A DNA stretch of 64,000 nt from Petaurus breviceps papuanus (GCA_028583685.1 JAMXIF010000051.1:49298623-49362622), one strand, 5' to 3'; positions 31,261-43,214 are shown, counted from the stretch's first letter. The notes: generated by a model not told the origin, from the sequence alone. Made by a program: numbers and translations.

Positions 31261-32814
31261 TAACTGGGTGAAAGTGTGGAAAACACAAGGATTACTATGT
31301 TTGTACTTTAAAGATCTTCCAAACATCACAAGGTTCTAGGGGTTCAACACGATTGATTGGAGCTTATGAAGAAGTAAAAATAACTTAGGAGCCAAATGCT
31401 TAGCTAGCTCACCAGGCTTGGGACTCTGTAAAAATTCCATCTACCCATGAAAGGCAATAATATCCCTTAAAAAGATGACATTGCCCTTGAAAATACAATT
31501 GGCGCAATAAAACAACATGGTTTGTGGTTAGCAGAGCTTATTATAAGAGAAGCCTATCCCATATCCTTAGGCCTCAAGGCTGAGATTATCTCATGATAAT
31601 AGTACCCCTGCTGTTTCTTTTTGGCTATTCTGGGACTCCTTTATTGTAGGGGGAAAAGTGTTTTTTTGTGCCAGAAATAGTTGTAACTGTCTGGTTAGAC
31701 TACTAAACTTTTCAACTGAGCTGTAGGGTTCAGGGTGCTTAATCTGCAGCAGTCTCACTGGCCAATTAGACTCGGGTCTCTTGTTTGGGGACCCAGTTGT
31801 GAAATACAGTCCCATAGAATGGAAAAATAAAAATAAAAGAGGTATCATACAGAGGTCAAATGGTCATTGACTCTGTTGTTCAGTACAGAGATCTTGGAGA
31901 AACAACTTGGTTTCTGTATTTGGAACAGATTGGGGGATCACTCCTGACTTCCTGAATCCATTGGGGACATGCCCCTGGGGGAGCTGGTAGAGTAGAACTC
32001 TCTGAGGGTTTGAACTTGAGTTTGAGATTTTTCCATTCCATAGCTAATGGATTAGAGTTCATTTTCAATGAATTGAGTAGTAATGTAATTGAATAGAGAC
32101 ATTTTCTGGACCATGCAATCTTTGTTTCTCATCCCACAAAACCATGAAGAGAGAAAACCACAGTGTGGAAATCATTGATATATGTTTTTAGTGTCCTTGG
32201 GAGACATTTTAGCAAACAGGAGCATAAGTCAATACTTTGTCCTTCATTAATGGGCCAGATTTCCCATTTACCAAACACCAGTCAGACCATGATAAGGGGA
32301 ATTTTAAACCTCCTAAGTGAGAATTGTGGAAAAGTTACGTTGGAAAAGCTTTTAAATTTGTTTTTAGTGAATACACTTTGATGTAGTCTTCTGGTTTTTT
32401 GGCTTAAGCATTATTTCTTTCAGCCAATGCACATTTTTTCTTATTGTCTAGACTGTATAGCCCTAATATTAATTAGTTAAACTCATAATGTTATTGTTTC
32501 CTTCTTTTGAAAATTCCCCTTGCTTTAAGTTGTCTGGTATGAGAATATTCAAAACAACCAGGAAGTATATTTTTTCTAACTTCAAACCCAGAAAAAGACA
32601 AGTAAGCTTGTGATTAAATGTTTTTGTTTTTCTTTAAGAAAAGACATTTGACAAGAAAGGGGGGCCAGAGTAGTTCGCCATGTGGACTTTTTTCTTTTAT
32701 CAAAGCAGAGTTAGATTTGTTCAGCATTCCTATAGCCCAAGTCCTTGATTCAAAGAGAAAAGTGTAATTTGCATAATTTAGGTGGATAAAAAATGAACAG
32801 TATCTTCACACAGG
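31261..32814. other. No recognised feature; possible conserved stretch 32590-32800
   Basis: About 1.5 kb without a repeat I can name. 32590-32800 is AT-rich, with 'attaaatgtttttgtttttc' and 'gtaatttgcataatttaggt', and could be regulatory, but nothing direct shows this. Confidence 0.3.
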
Positions 32815-32995
32815 GGATCACAAACTGGTCCAGAGTTGGGAGAATTGGAATCAAGACCTCTATCTGGTTTACTGGCTGTGTGTCTCTGGGCAAATCACTT
32901 TAACCTCTCAATGCCCCAGGCAAGGGGCTAACCTGCATTGGCAGGGGGAAGGCCTTACTTCAAGCTCCCTCCAGATGAAAGAAATCCCAGTCTTG
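32815..32995 (+). mobile_element. tRNA-like SINE, D family
   Basis: 'ctctgggcaaatcactttaa', 'ctcaatgccccaggcaaggg', 'acctgcattggcagggggaa' and 'gaaagaaatcccagtcttgg'. Confidence 0.75.
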
Positions 32996-33324
32996 GTCAA
33001 GAAAAAAAGCACTTTGTTCATGGTACTTTCTGGAATGTGTAGACACCTCATGTTTTAAGTCAGTTTTCATTAAAACATATGAGAGAATAGATGTTTTGGG
33101 CATTTTACTTTTTAAAAAACTGCAAAAATGTTCTTTTTTGGGGGAAATAAGGTATGAAATTGATTATGGTAGTACTGTATCAGCTATTTGGGGAATGAAG
33201 AGGTTTCCTCAGGTAATGCATATTAGTCAAGGAATACTAAAAAGCAATGGGGCTTTATTAAAAACTTATTAAAAGCTTGACTTGTACAAGGGAAGACAGA
33301 AGGTCTAACTTGAGGCCCCAAGGT

Positions 33325-33560
33325 CAGTCAATAAAGATTCATTAACTGAGCACTTTGGGTCAGGCACTGAGCTAAGCACTATGGGTATGAAGAAAAGCAA
33401 AAACATGTTTCCTGCCTTCAAGGAGCTTACATTCTAATGGGGGTAAATATGTAAATACTGTAAACATGTAAATAATCAAGTACATAGAAGGCACGTGCAG
33501 CATTGGTAGAAGGTAATCTCAGTGTGGGGGCTATAACAGCTGAAGGAGGCCAAGGGAGTA
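33325..33560 (-). mobile_element. L2 LINE 3' region, antisense
   Basis: 'ggtcaggcactgagctaagc', 'ctgccttcaaggagcttaca' and 'ttctaatgggggtaaatatg'. Confidence 0.85.
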
Positions 33561-33679
33561 GGGGGTCAGGGCAAAGAATGCACTTAGACTAGAAAAGGAT
33601 ATAAGCATCATTGGCCACAGCCAATGGAAGAGACAGGACATATCCACAACTCAGCTGGCCCAGGCCTCCAGATCATAAT

Positions 33680-33875
33680 GGGATCTACAGATAAAAGAGA
33701 TCATCTATTCTAATCCTCTCCCCCCTCCCATTTTACAGTTGAAGAAACAGAGGCCCAACAAGATTAAGTGACTTGTCTGAGGTCGCACAGATAGCAAACA
33801 TCAAAGGTGGGATTCAAAAACAGGCCCTTTGACTACAAAGTTAGAGTTCTTTCCACTGTGATCTTAAAGTCATAC
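33680..33875 (-). mobile_element. MIR-like SINE, antisense
   Basis: 'ttttacagttgaagaaacag', 'gtgacttgtctgaggtcgca' and 'gttctttccactgtgat'. Confidence 0.8.
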
Positions 33876-34134
33876 CAGCAGGAGAAAAGGAACCGGTGAC
33901 CTTGGAAGAAGCCTCCTCCAATCCTGACACTCATCATTCCTTCTCATCCAATTCGGGAGCACATGGCTCCTATCTCCCACACAGCAGGACAGCTCGGCAT
34001 GGTGAAGGAGGGTTAGGGTGTCCGTGGGCATGGGTGGCTTCTCCCTTCTGCATATTAGTGTGTCTTACTTCTGAAGTCATGCACAGGGAATCACCTACCA
34101 GTCACCTTGCAAGAGGTGCAGAAGCTGATGGGAT

Positions 34135-34320
34135 CACAGATTCAGAGCTAAAAGGAAACTTACCTGGTGGTTAAGTCAACTCTTCTCATTTTCCAGCTAA
34201 GAAAACTGACACAATAGAGGTTAAGGGACTTGTACAGGATCATACGGCAACTAAGTGTTTCAAGTAGAATGTGAATCCAAGTCTGGAATCTATCCCCTAT
34301 GCCATGATGTCTCTTATAAT
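34135..34320 (-). mobile_element. MIR-like SINE, antisense
   Basis: 'cacagattcagagctaaaag', 'gttaagggacttgtacagga' and 'tcctctatgccatgatg'-like end 'cccctatgccatgatgtctc'. Confidence 0.65.
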
Positions 34321-34659
34321 AGAGAAGGCTCTGAGCCAAGAAGAATCCAGAAAAGAAAGAAGATAAAAGGAAAGGGGGCACATACAAAGCAGAGACCTCC
34401 AATCATTGGAAAGATTAAGCCCCTCAAATGAGCATTTTTTGGATTGTCATGGGAAGGCCCAGCCCTCAGATGAATCCTAAGTTGCTTTCTGTAAAACATT
34501 TCATTTAAAACATGGTGTAGAAATGCCTAAATAGGTCTAAATTTCCCATTTTTGAAAGTGCTCAGAACATAGTGCCATCTTCTAGAACCACTGAATGTAC
34601 CGGTCAACAAGGACCTCCTTTGATGCTGCCTATGTTTAATTGGTAGGGGATAGTGCTTG
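34321..34659. other. No recognised feature
   Basis: Nothing assignable. Confidence 0.3.
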
Positions 34660-35080
34660 AGAGCCAAAGAACCTTTAAAAATATTATTAGATCAATACAG
34701 TAATGATACGGTTTATATTAGTAGACCAATACAATAATTACTCTATATTGTAATACTGATAATAGAAAAAATCAATAATTGTCATATTACTTTTGTAGTA
34801 TAATCACTATAACTCATATTTCCTACTAATATATTAATTATTATGATATATTATTGTTTTATTCATTAGATATTAGTAATTATTATAACATATATAGTAG
34901 AATAATAACAATTATATTATATTTCATAATACCAATAAATAGTATATTATATTAGCACATTAATATAAGTAAATATAATATACACATATACTAAGAATGT
35001 TATAATTTATATAGACTACATATTAATATGTATTGTATGCCATAATTAGTATATAGTATAGATTATACTATATAATCACA
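34660..35080. repeat. AT-rich low-complexity tract
   Basis: About 420 bp almost entirely A/T, with shifting tatta, attat and taata units and no fixed period. Confidence 0.9.
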
Positions 35081-35084
35081 ATAC

Positions 35085-35215
35085 TAATTCCACAGCATTT
35101 AAAGGTTTTCAAAGGTAACCATCTTAAGTTGCATAAGTATCTCCCTCTTACATACATGAAAATGCAAAGTGACTTGCCCATAGGCATATGACACCCATAA
35201 GGTGTAAGAAGATGC
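35085..35215 (-). mobile_element. MIR fragment, antisense
   Basis: 'catttaaaggttttcaaagg' and 'gcaaagtgacttgcccatag'. Confidence 0.5.
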
Positions 35216-35450
35216 CAACCACAATAGCTAGTATTTATGTAGCACTTCAAAGTCCACAAAGCCTTTTACAAATTTCTCATAACAATCCTAGGAGGTAGAT
35301 ATTATTATTACCTCCATTTTGCAGTCAAAGAAACTGAGGCAGGTAAAGGCTAAGTGACTTGACCAAGATCATACAGCTAGTAATTATGTGAGTCAGGATT
35401 TGAGCTTCCCTGACTTCAAGTACAGAGTTTCATCCAAGGCACGGCTGAAT
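35216..35450 (-). mobile_element. MIR SINE, antisense, near full length
   Basis: 'agctagtatttatgtagcac', 'cctaggaggtagatattatt', 'gcagtcaaagaaactgaggc' and 'gatcatacagctagtaatta'. Confidence 0.9.
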
Positions 35451-35879
35451 TTCTCCTGATACTGGATTTAGCTAAGTTGCCCAGACTATATGTGTTGGGA
35501 GAAGCATTGCTAAAGTGATCACATGATCTGCCCCTTCCACCCATACATCCCATTTCCTACATTACATATTAGTACTATTTATCCACAAGTACTTGTGCCA
35601 GGCGCCAGGAATATAAGTATAAAGAATGAACCCATCAAAAACTCAAAGCCTCAGCTGAGCAGTAAGGGGTTGGGGGTATGTGTGGGGCAATTTTCAAACC
35701 TTGGTTCGTATCTCTACTTGATTGTTCCTGATTTGGGCTGTGTCTACACCAGGAACCAAAAGACCATGTTGAAAAATGAAACATTCAATTTGATTATACA
35801 GCCTGATGTAGGGAGGAAGAAAATGTGCTGTCGTAATAAATTCAACCTTCTGCCTCCCCCCAAAAAAAGTCAGATTCTC
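35451..35879. other. Mostly unassigned
   Basis: 35570-35640 ('tgccaggcgccaggaatata') may be an L2 scrap. Confidence 0.35.
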
Positions 35880-36085
35880 CCAGCATCATAGCTCTAAAGC
35901 TCACAGGGACCTCAGAGGATATTAATGCCAAGTTCCTCATTTTACAGATGAGGAAACTGAGGCCCAAGGAGATTTAATGACCTGCCCCATGTCATACAGG
36001 TAGTATTTGTCAGAGGCAAGATCTGAACCCAGTTCCTCACTGCCACATGCAAAGTTCTTTCCACTCGACCACACAATCCACAGGA
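35880..36085 (-). mobile_element. MIR-like SINE, antisense
   Basis: 'ttacagatgaggaaactgag', 'tttaatgacctgccccatgt', 'agatctgaacccagttcctc' and 'ttctttccactcgaccacac'. Confidence 0.85.
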
Positions 36086-37055
36086 ATTACAGGGGATCTC
36101 AGTGTTCTTTTCCCCACATTCAAGTCTTCATGTGAAACCCGTCAATTAAAGGAATAGAAAAAATTGCATCCCCTTCCTGATTTCATTTGGCCCACTCTGG
36201 TTTCTTTGAGAACCCTGAACACTCAGGGAAAATATTTGCTTTCATAGTCATCTCAAAGAGATTTCTTCTCTCTATTAACAAGAATTTGTCATAGTCATTG
36301 AGTTGGATTCTGAACTTGTCCTAAGATGGGTCAAATATTTCTCAGAACTTCAGAAAGCTACAGTTAGAGATATACCTGCTAGGTATAAGAGGGAGGCAAG
36401 GTTTCCAAAAGAATGTCTCACCTTTCCATGGACAACCAACTGAGGCTTACAACTTGAAAGCTTCTAAATCATCCAGGCTCAATTAGTTTATTTCAAAGGA
36501 ATACACAGGTGTTATTTGACCTTCAACCATATGGAACACTGGAATAAATGAATGTCTGATCTGTTCCCATTCTGCAAGGAGACTGAGTTAGGGCCATTTT
36601 TTTCTCATATTCTCAGGGTTTTGAGAAGGGATTATTAAATTTGTGTAAGTGAGTTATTTACTTAACCAATATCCTTTTCAATGGCCCCAGTTTTCTTCTC
36701 CAAGGGGAGCAATGAGCCAGATGCTGGTCATCACTAGGGACCGTGGAAATGGGAGAAGTATTTGGAAGAAAGTGCTTTTGTAGTTTGGGAATTATATGGG
36801 AGAAGAAATGCAAAGGGAGGGGAGAGAAGGGCACCAACAAATCTGTGTTGGAAAAAAATCATTAAAAGTATTTACCACAGGGTTGGACAGAGGCTGGGAG
36901 CGATCAGGGACTGAACTGCTGACCTGTGTGTCTAACCTGCCCTTTTCGTATTTTTCAAGGGTGTGGGAAAGAACTTCAGTTGACTAACATCCTTGGAAGG
37001 TCAGTCTGGTAACTTGGTATTATGGAGATGTGGGGGCCCGGCTTGGGGCATTAAC
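36086..37055. other. No recognised feature
   Basis: About 970 bp of unique-looking sequence with no repeat, exon or RNA gene recognised. Confidence 0.4.
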
Positions 37056-37059
37056 GTCA

Positions 37060-37310
37060 TCACCACCACCACCATCATAAATGTCATTGTTCTCATCGTG
37101 ACATTTATATAATGTTTTAGACTTTGGAACATAATTTACATATTATCCCTTTGCCTTCACAACAAACCCACAAGGTAGCATTTTACAAATAGGGAAACTG
37201 AGGCTGAGAAGCATGAAGTAACTTCTCCAGCTTGCAAAGCTTGCCAGTGCTTGAGATAGGATTCTAAGTCAGGTCTTTCTGACTCCAAATGCACCAATTC
37301 TATCCATTGG
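37060..37310 (-). mobile_element. MIR SINE, antisense
   Basis: 'ccttcacaacaaacccacaa', 'acaaatagggaaactgaggc' and 'gtcaggtctttctgactcca'. Confidence 0.8.
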
Positions 37311-37469
37311 CTTGGAATCCTGTTTCTGTCACATGACTTGTACACATCTCAGTGTCTCACATTCCTTATCTTTTCACTGAGGGAATCAACTACATGGCTT
37401 CAGAGTTCCCGAAGATTTTGTATATACTTAAACAAGCATAGGAGGGATCCCTTGATAAAAAAAAAGAGA

Positions 37470-37600
37470 TACTTGAGGACAGGAACTATTTGCTTTTGAC
37501 TTTGTATGCCCTGACCCTAGAACAGAGTCCAGGACCTAATAGGTGCTTAATAGATGCACCTACTATAAATAAATGCTTGTTGGTTGATTGATTGACCATC
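37470..37600 (+). mobile_element. L2 LINE 3' end, sense
   Basis: 'cttgaggacaggaactattt', 'cctaataggtgcttaataga' and the terminal 'aaatgcttgttggttgattg'. Confidence 0.85.
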
Positions 37601-37825
37601 ATGGATATAAAAGTTGGCTGATCTTCAACTTTACAAATTCAGAAACTCAAAGAGGAACAACTTAAGTTCATGTGACTCAGAAAAATAGGACTAGACTGGA
37701 TATGATCTCTCAGTATCATTTATGATTTATCATCCCTTGTTTCCCCCTATTGCCACACATAGTATGGAAATGCTGAGGCAGCCAAGCTATGAACCATGAA
37801 TGACATCCATGAATACCCAACACCA

Positions 37826-37830
37826 CTCAC

Positions 37831-37907
<77 letters not shown>
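37826..37907. repeat. (TC)n-(CA)n compound microsatellite
   Basis: A pure tc run to about 37870 passes through 'catac' into a pure ac run. It is strand-asymmetric (pyrimidine then alternating) and likely polymorphic. Confidence 0.98.
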
Positions 37908-37908
<1 letters not shown>

Positions 37909-37999
37909 CTCAGGATAACACAGAAAAGGAGACCCCAAGGCAAAATCCTGTGGCACTATTCTTAGTTTTTCTTTCTCACGTGTATACCTCAATCTCAAC

Positions 38000-38210
38000 A
38001 AAAAAATAATTCAGAATTTCAAATTGAGGACTGATTTCAGTGGCCATCTGGTCCAACTCATACATGACAGTGTCTGCCCAGCAGTGTCCCCAATGAGTGA
38101 TAATCCATGTAATCTTTACCTGAAACGCTTCCCATGTAGGGGACCCCACTACTTCCAGAGTGCACACACTATTCCCACTGTTTTATTTAACTGCTCTGTT
38201 CACACACAGC
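38000..38210 (-). mobile_element. L3/CR1 LINE fragment, antisense
   Basis: 'tggccatctggtccaactca', 'cccagcagtgtccccaatga' and 'ggggaccccactacttccag' follow the CR1/L3 antisense 3' UTR. Confidence 0.65.
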
Positions 38211-38249
38211 TTTAGTTTTTTATCTACTACTTGTGGTATGCCAACTGAC

Positions 38250-38410
38250 TTATGGGATCATAGCTAGAGTTGGAAGGAACCTTGAAGGTAAATTTAATCC
38301 TTCCATTTTACCGATGAGGAAACAGAAGCACAGAGAGATTATATGTTTCTAAGGCAAGACTCGAACCCAGGTCTTTGTGACTCCAAATCCATTGCTTTTA
38401 ACTACTTTTG
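38250..38410 (-). mobile_element. MIR-like SINE, antisense
   Basis: 'agctagagttggaaggaacc', 'ttttaccgatgaggaaacag' and 'gactcgaacccaggtctttg'. Confidence 0.85.
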
Positions 38411-38499
38411 GGTACAATTTCTTTCTCCTTGTTATTTTCTGATACTCCTAAATGTTCCATAGAAGTGTAATCAACTATGTTCATTATCAGTTCCTCCTA

Positions 38500-38695
38500 G
38501 AGGCAGCAAGAAATAGTAAATAGATTACTATACTTGGAGTCATGAAAATCTGGGTTGCATTCCTTCTCAAATATTTATTGCCTATGTGACCCTAAGCAAA
38601 CCACTTAACCTCTCTGGACCTCAATTTCCTCATCTGGAAAGTGGAAGTTTGACTGAATGACTTTTCCAGTTCTCAATCCATGAGCCTTTTATCTT
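38500..38695 (+). mobile_element. Older MIR-tailed SINE
   Basis: 'cttggagtcatgaaaatctg', 'gtgaccctaagcaaaccact', 'ctcaatttcctcatctggaa' and 'ttccagttctcaatccatga'. Confidence 0.8.
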
Positions 38696-38909
38696 GCATT
38701 GGTAAGAATGCTGAAGAAAAAAAGGAATATATCCCCATCCTCCTTTCATATCATTTGGCTGTGTAGCATTCTATACTCACTGAGGGGTGGCCAGGCTCTG
38801 AGAAATTGATTCACACCACAAAGTTTACAGGAGAGCTCTTTATAAACTAAGAAGTTGCTTTATTTATTTATCATGGGAAGCATACTTATATAGAGTAATA
38901 CATACTGAT

Positions 38910-39015
38910 CCATTAAAATGTAAGCTCCTAGAAGGTAAGGAAGTTGAATTTTTTTTTGTATCTTCAGTGCCTGTTACAAAGTAAGTGTTTAATAAATGAT
39001 TATTGGATTGAATTC
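38910..39015 (+). mobile_element. L2 LINE 3' end, sense
   Basis: 'aatgtaagctcctagaaggt', 'gtatcttcagtgcctgttac' and 'aagtgtttaataaatgatta'. Confidence 0.8.
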
Positions 39016-39134
39016 ACATCAAAAACTCTCAAAGTTGGTTCATTCAAGAGACTAAATTACAAATCACTAGACTACTTAGTGTACTAAGTGAAAGTGTACC
39101 AAGTGTAACAAGAAAAAGAAATATGGATATTGTT

Positions 39135-39930
39135 AAAATGGTATTCTTGCTCTGGGATTTGATGACCCTGTAATCTCTTCAATATAGATATTCCCTCCAA
39201 TGATCCAATAGCAGCCCATCTATTCTAGTCCATGCCCTCCTCCCATAAATCATCCACAGGGTTCACCCAACACATTGAATCTTTCCTGTAGGTCATTTGA
39301 CATGAACACTAAGAGAGCACGCTGATTGTCCTGTCCATCAGGTAGCCTTTGGACTTGCTGTATGACTAGACTATCTTTTTCCTTGATGTGCTTCTTTTTG
39401 ACAATATCCTTTATACTGGTCCTCCAGCACAATTCTTTATTTGCAATGTGTTTCAGCTTGCTCATGTCTACCTCATTCCTTGGGTGACCTTCAACTTATT
39501 CTTTGGTGATTATGGTTTTTACGAGTTACAGCCATACAACATTATTAGAAGAATAATCATAGCAAGCCAATATAGCCTTCTTTACTGAAGGATATTTTGT
39601 CTACAATAATTGGATACAGTCATTGAAATCAGGAGACCCTCTTTACTAGGACAATGCTGAAGACAAGCCAAATTCTTGTCTACCCAACACTACTTTTCAA
39701 ATATTCCTTATCATTCATCTAAAGCTTCTATCTCTATGTTAACTCATAACAGACATTTTGCAATTAATGTGATCATAGCTTATCTTGAATTTGTTATATC
39801 TTGGGTAAAATTTTGGAAATTTTCTGATTTCATCAACCATACTTGCAAATCATGTCTCAGGGTGGATTATTTCTTGGCAGAGTTCCTATGGATGTCTCAA
39901 TTCATATGTTTGACATTAATTCTAAGAATC
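39135..39930 (-). mobile_element. RTE-type LINE fossil, C-terminal part of the RT ORF
   Basis: The minus strand reads in order IIMLYGCNS, NKLKVTQGMR, NKELCWRTSIKDIVKK, then RLPDGQDNQRALL and VDDLWEEG. This parallels RTE-type tails (family: P.MLYGCE.W ... KLKVTQRAMER ... LR.RT.IKDIV ... WAGHI.R..D.RWT...L ... W.DDL). Stops and frame changes break it up, so it is old. Its downstream end is the left arm of the inverted repeat. The clade is inferred. Confidence 0.6.
39142..39316 (+). repeat. Inverted repeat, left arm (175 bp)
   Basis: Pairs with 39929-40103 with three mismatches and no gap by hand alignment. It starts tattcttgctctgggattt and ends catgaacactaagaga. Flanks on both sides are unrelated. 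Confidence 0.95.
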
Positions 39931-40103
39931 TCTTAGTGTTCATGTCAAATGACCTACAGGAAAGATTCAATGTGTTGGGTGAACCCTGTGGATGATTTAT
40001 GGGAGGAGGGCATAGACAAGAATAGATGGGCTGCTATTGGATCATTGGAGGGAATATCTATATTGAAGAGATTACAGGGTCATCAAATCCCAGAGCAATA
40101 ATA
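39929..40103 (-). repeat. Inverted repeat, right arm (175 bp)
   Basis: Reverse complement of 39142-39316 at about 98% identity. The 612-bp spacer is the older part of the LINE fossil. See the finding on this structure. Confidence 0.95.
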
Positions 40104-40384
40104 AGTTTCACAGGGTGGTACTTTGATTGTGAACCTATATTTAAGTCATATAGTTAGTTCTCTCTGCATTCCTTCATTTAAAACACTGGACCCTTTGCAG
40201 AATGGTTTTTTCCATTGAAGTTGCTTAAGTCCTTCCTTTTCTAACTGAAAGGTCCCTGAGATTTCGGAAGAAGAGTGTGATGTATCCAACTTGGATGCAC
40301 TTATCTTACTCTTCCCTGCATCTCCCTGTTTGGCTACGATCTCAATATAGGATAGAAGGAGAGATTGTATAGGATAATGAATTT

Positions 40385-40555
40385 AGAGTTGGAAGAAACC
40401 TCATACATGACTTAGTCCATTCCCCTCATTTTACAAATGGGACGTGAGGTCCACAAGGTTAAATAACTTATCTAAGGTTCTATAGGTTGTAAATGACCCA
40501 GTGTTGACTCCCTGCCTCCAGAGTCAATGTTCTTTCCACTCTATCATGCAGGACT
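40385..40555 (-). mobile_element. MIR-like SINE, antisense
   Basis: 'tttagagttggaagaaacct', 'cattttacaaatgggacgtg' and 'gttctttccactctatcatg'. Confidence 0.75.
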
Positions 40556-40556
40556 A

Positions 40557-40670
40557 AATTAGTAACACCTACTTCTCAGAGTTGTGAGGATAAAATGAGA
40601 TAATCTTTGTAAAACACTTCACATGATGCCTGGCACATAGTAGATATTTACAAAATATTTATTCCATTCC
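40557..40670 (+). mobile_element. MIR 3' half, sense
   Basis: 'cagagttgtgaggataaaat', 'gtaaaacacttcacatgatg' and 'cctggcacatagtagatatt'. It abuts an antisense MIR, giving a back-to-back pair. Confidence 0.75.
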
Positions 40671-42749
40671 ATTTTGACTTAATCTTTATTTTCTGGATGA
40701 GGAAATTGGTCAATGGTGGCAGTTCTCTTGCTCAAAGCAGTTATTTACTTAAGACATCTACCAATGAGAATAAGAAAATATAGATGAGCTGCTATCTGCC
40801 CTGGTGGAGAGAATGAATACCCCACTTGTATAAAATCACTGATATATCAAAATATGGATGTAAGAGGCGAAATAAAGTATTCTGGTCACAGCAACAGGTC
40901 AACAGTTAACAATAAGTAGCACTCAGCTGTCCATTGGACCCAGGTAATTTAGTAACTAAGAAACCAGAATGTGATGAGAGATCCAGATGAAAATATTTAT
41001 TTCCCCATAGGTCAACTGATTATGACTTGATCAGTCAAAGACTGATATGGTCAACTCCAATATATTGTGCCCAAGAAATTCAAGAAGACTCTAGAGAGAC
41101 TCTGACCCACATTTAGTCTCTTGAGCCTCCAAGAAACTGGAACCTTAAAAGTGGAAAAGATATTCTGGAATATTCCAAAGCTCAAAGCTTAGATATATGT
41201 GATACCTAACCATCTTAAACAAAAGGGGAAAATCATCTCAAGCATATGGATTGTCCAGCTGTACAGTGCTCAAAGATCCAGATATTGACTCTCATGGGCC
41301 ATGTCCAGATGTATGACAATCCGAAAAAAACACATTGATTGAATATTTCATTTTTCATCTGGATGCTTTGCAATCATGAATTATACAAGATGATGTCTTC
41401 CTTTGACTATTGGATGCTTGTTTGTCAATTTTGGGCTTTCTGCAAAGCTGAATTTGCTTCAGATAATAAGCTTTGTGTTTCAAATTGTCTGGTTTTCAGG
41501 AGTGGCTTCCCATAAAAAAAATTGCCATTTGAATGGGCACTATTCTTTAAAAAAAAACACACACACAGCTTAAAAGGCTCTTGAATTATTAAACCCTAGT
41601 TATTTTCCAGGCCTGAAAATGTTTTCAGTATGTTTCTCAAAGTTTCCCCAAGTCAGCACATAATAACACATCTTAGAAGACCTCAGTTGGAACCATTTTC
41701 TTTCCTTAAGACGGTCTCTTTTTTCCCTTGTGACCTGATTTTTCAGTGACTAGTTTTTAAGAACAAGATAGTGAGTTTTTACTTACATATTTTAGCCCAG
41801 CCCAGGTGGAGAGACCTTCCTATTAGAAATATTTCAAAATGAGGGACTTTCAAAATGCCATTCAAGGTCAAGAGGGCATGTCATATGCTAAGATATGAAG
41901 ATGCCCATTTAATGCTTCCCCACGTGATTTGGATATCTTCACCATCTTCTCTATCCGAGATTCAAACCAACAGGAAGCCACAGTCCATGGGCAAAAGAGT
42001 GAAAACATTTTCAGCTCCAACTGATGCTTCTTTTTAGAGTTTTAAAGCTGTTATAAGAAAGGGAGAGAATCTGAGCCAAACCAATGAAGTCTGGTCAAAA
42101 TACTGTTTTATTGTGGCTGATACAGACCCCAGGGCTGGTCTCAAAATACAGATCTCTGGAGGTCATTCCCAGCATTGCTGAGACTAGATTTCCACATCAG
42201 CTACATGGATACACCCTTGAACGCACATTTCCTGGGCTTGTTAGATGAAATTATTTTTCATGAAGCTGTTTTTGGCATTACCCAGAGGCTGAAAAATGAC
42301 CTGCAAGAGGGGCTGAAAATAACTGGTGTAACTAACCCAGGCTGACTTTTAAACAAATGACTTTCGAGCTCTCACATTTATCATAGCAGACTAGGATTCG
42401 TGAAAAGATAAGCTGCATAACTTAATGGAAACTTCTCTTTGTTTTTGACTGGAGAATGGAGAAGCCTTTGTAATTAATATTCATTCGGGGAGTTCAATAA
42501 TTGGAACATTTGATATTAAGGGATAAATGCTCCTTCTTGGCCTTGGTCTTAAGCCATATCCATTAACCTGGAGGGATGCTAAAGAGGAGGGATTTGTGCC
42601 TCGCCCTTCCCTCCACATAGAGTCATTTTCATAAATGATTCAACATAGTTGGGCTCCTTTGACTGAGTGGGGGCTCAATGTTATTTCATCCATACAGGGA
42701 AATCCTAGTGAGGAAACTACTTTACCCATGCCGATTAGCACCTGCCCTG
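40671..42749. other. Long repeat-poor stretch, candidate conserved segment 42330-42600
   Basis: About 2 kb with no named repeat. 42330-42600 contains 'cctttgtaattaatattcat' and 'gtcttaagccatatccatta' with TAATTA-type sites. Constraint is only inferred. Confidence 0.3.
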
Positions 42750-42905
42750 CATTTTATGGAAGTACAGAGTTGTGTGAGTCACAGAAAGTTAAGTGATTTG
42801 ACCCAGGTCACCCAACCAGTATATGGCAAAAATGCGATTTGGAACTATGTCTTCCTGATGCGTCAGACAAGTTCTTCATCCATTTCTCCCTGCTGCCTCT
42901 CCTGG
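42750..42905 (-). mobile_element. MIR fragment, antisense
   Basis: 'cagaaagttaagtgatttga', 'ggtcacccaaccagtatatg' and 'cttcctgatgcgtcag'. Confidence 0.65.
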
Positions 42906-43214
42906 AGCTCCATTAACTGTTTGTGATGATGCCATTATGTTCTCTGACTGCTCCTCTGGTTTTCATGTACCATGCTACTCATGATCCTTTATTTATTACA
43001 TCTTTTTGCTATTCCTCTTATGAATTAGAATTCATTCAAATCTGCTAAGTCAAGTTCAGTGTTTATTTGATAAGCTCCTCTTTTAATATATTACTCCATT
43101 GCTTTATTTCCCCTTAATGTCCCCCCTCTCCCCCAGAGTTAACATAACACCCAGAGTGTGTTGGAAAATCAACAAAAACAATTACAGGGGACATTTAAAT
43201 ATCATTTTAAAGTT

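Noticed and set aside
31560-32120. Possible retroviral leader or LTR end
   Set aside because: A few phrases resemble R-U5 sequence, but no primer site, second LTR or coding region is recognisable.
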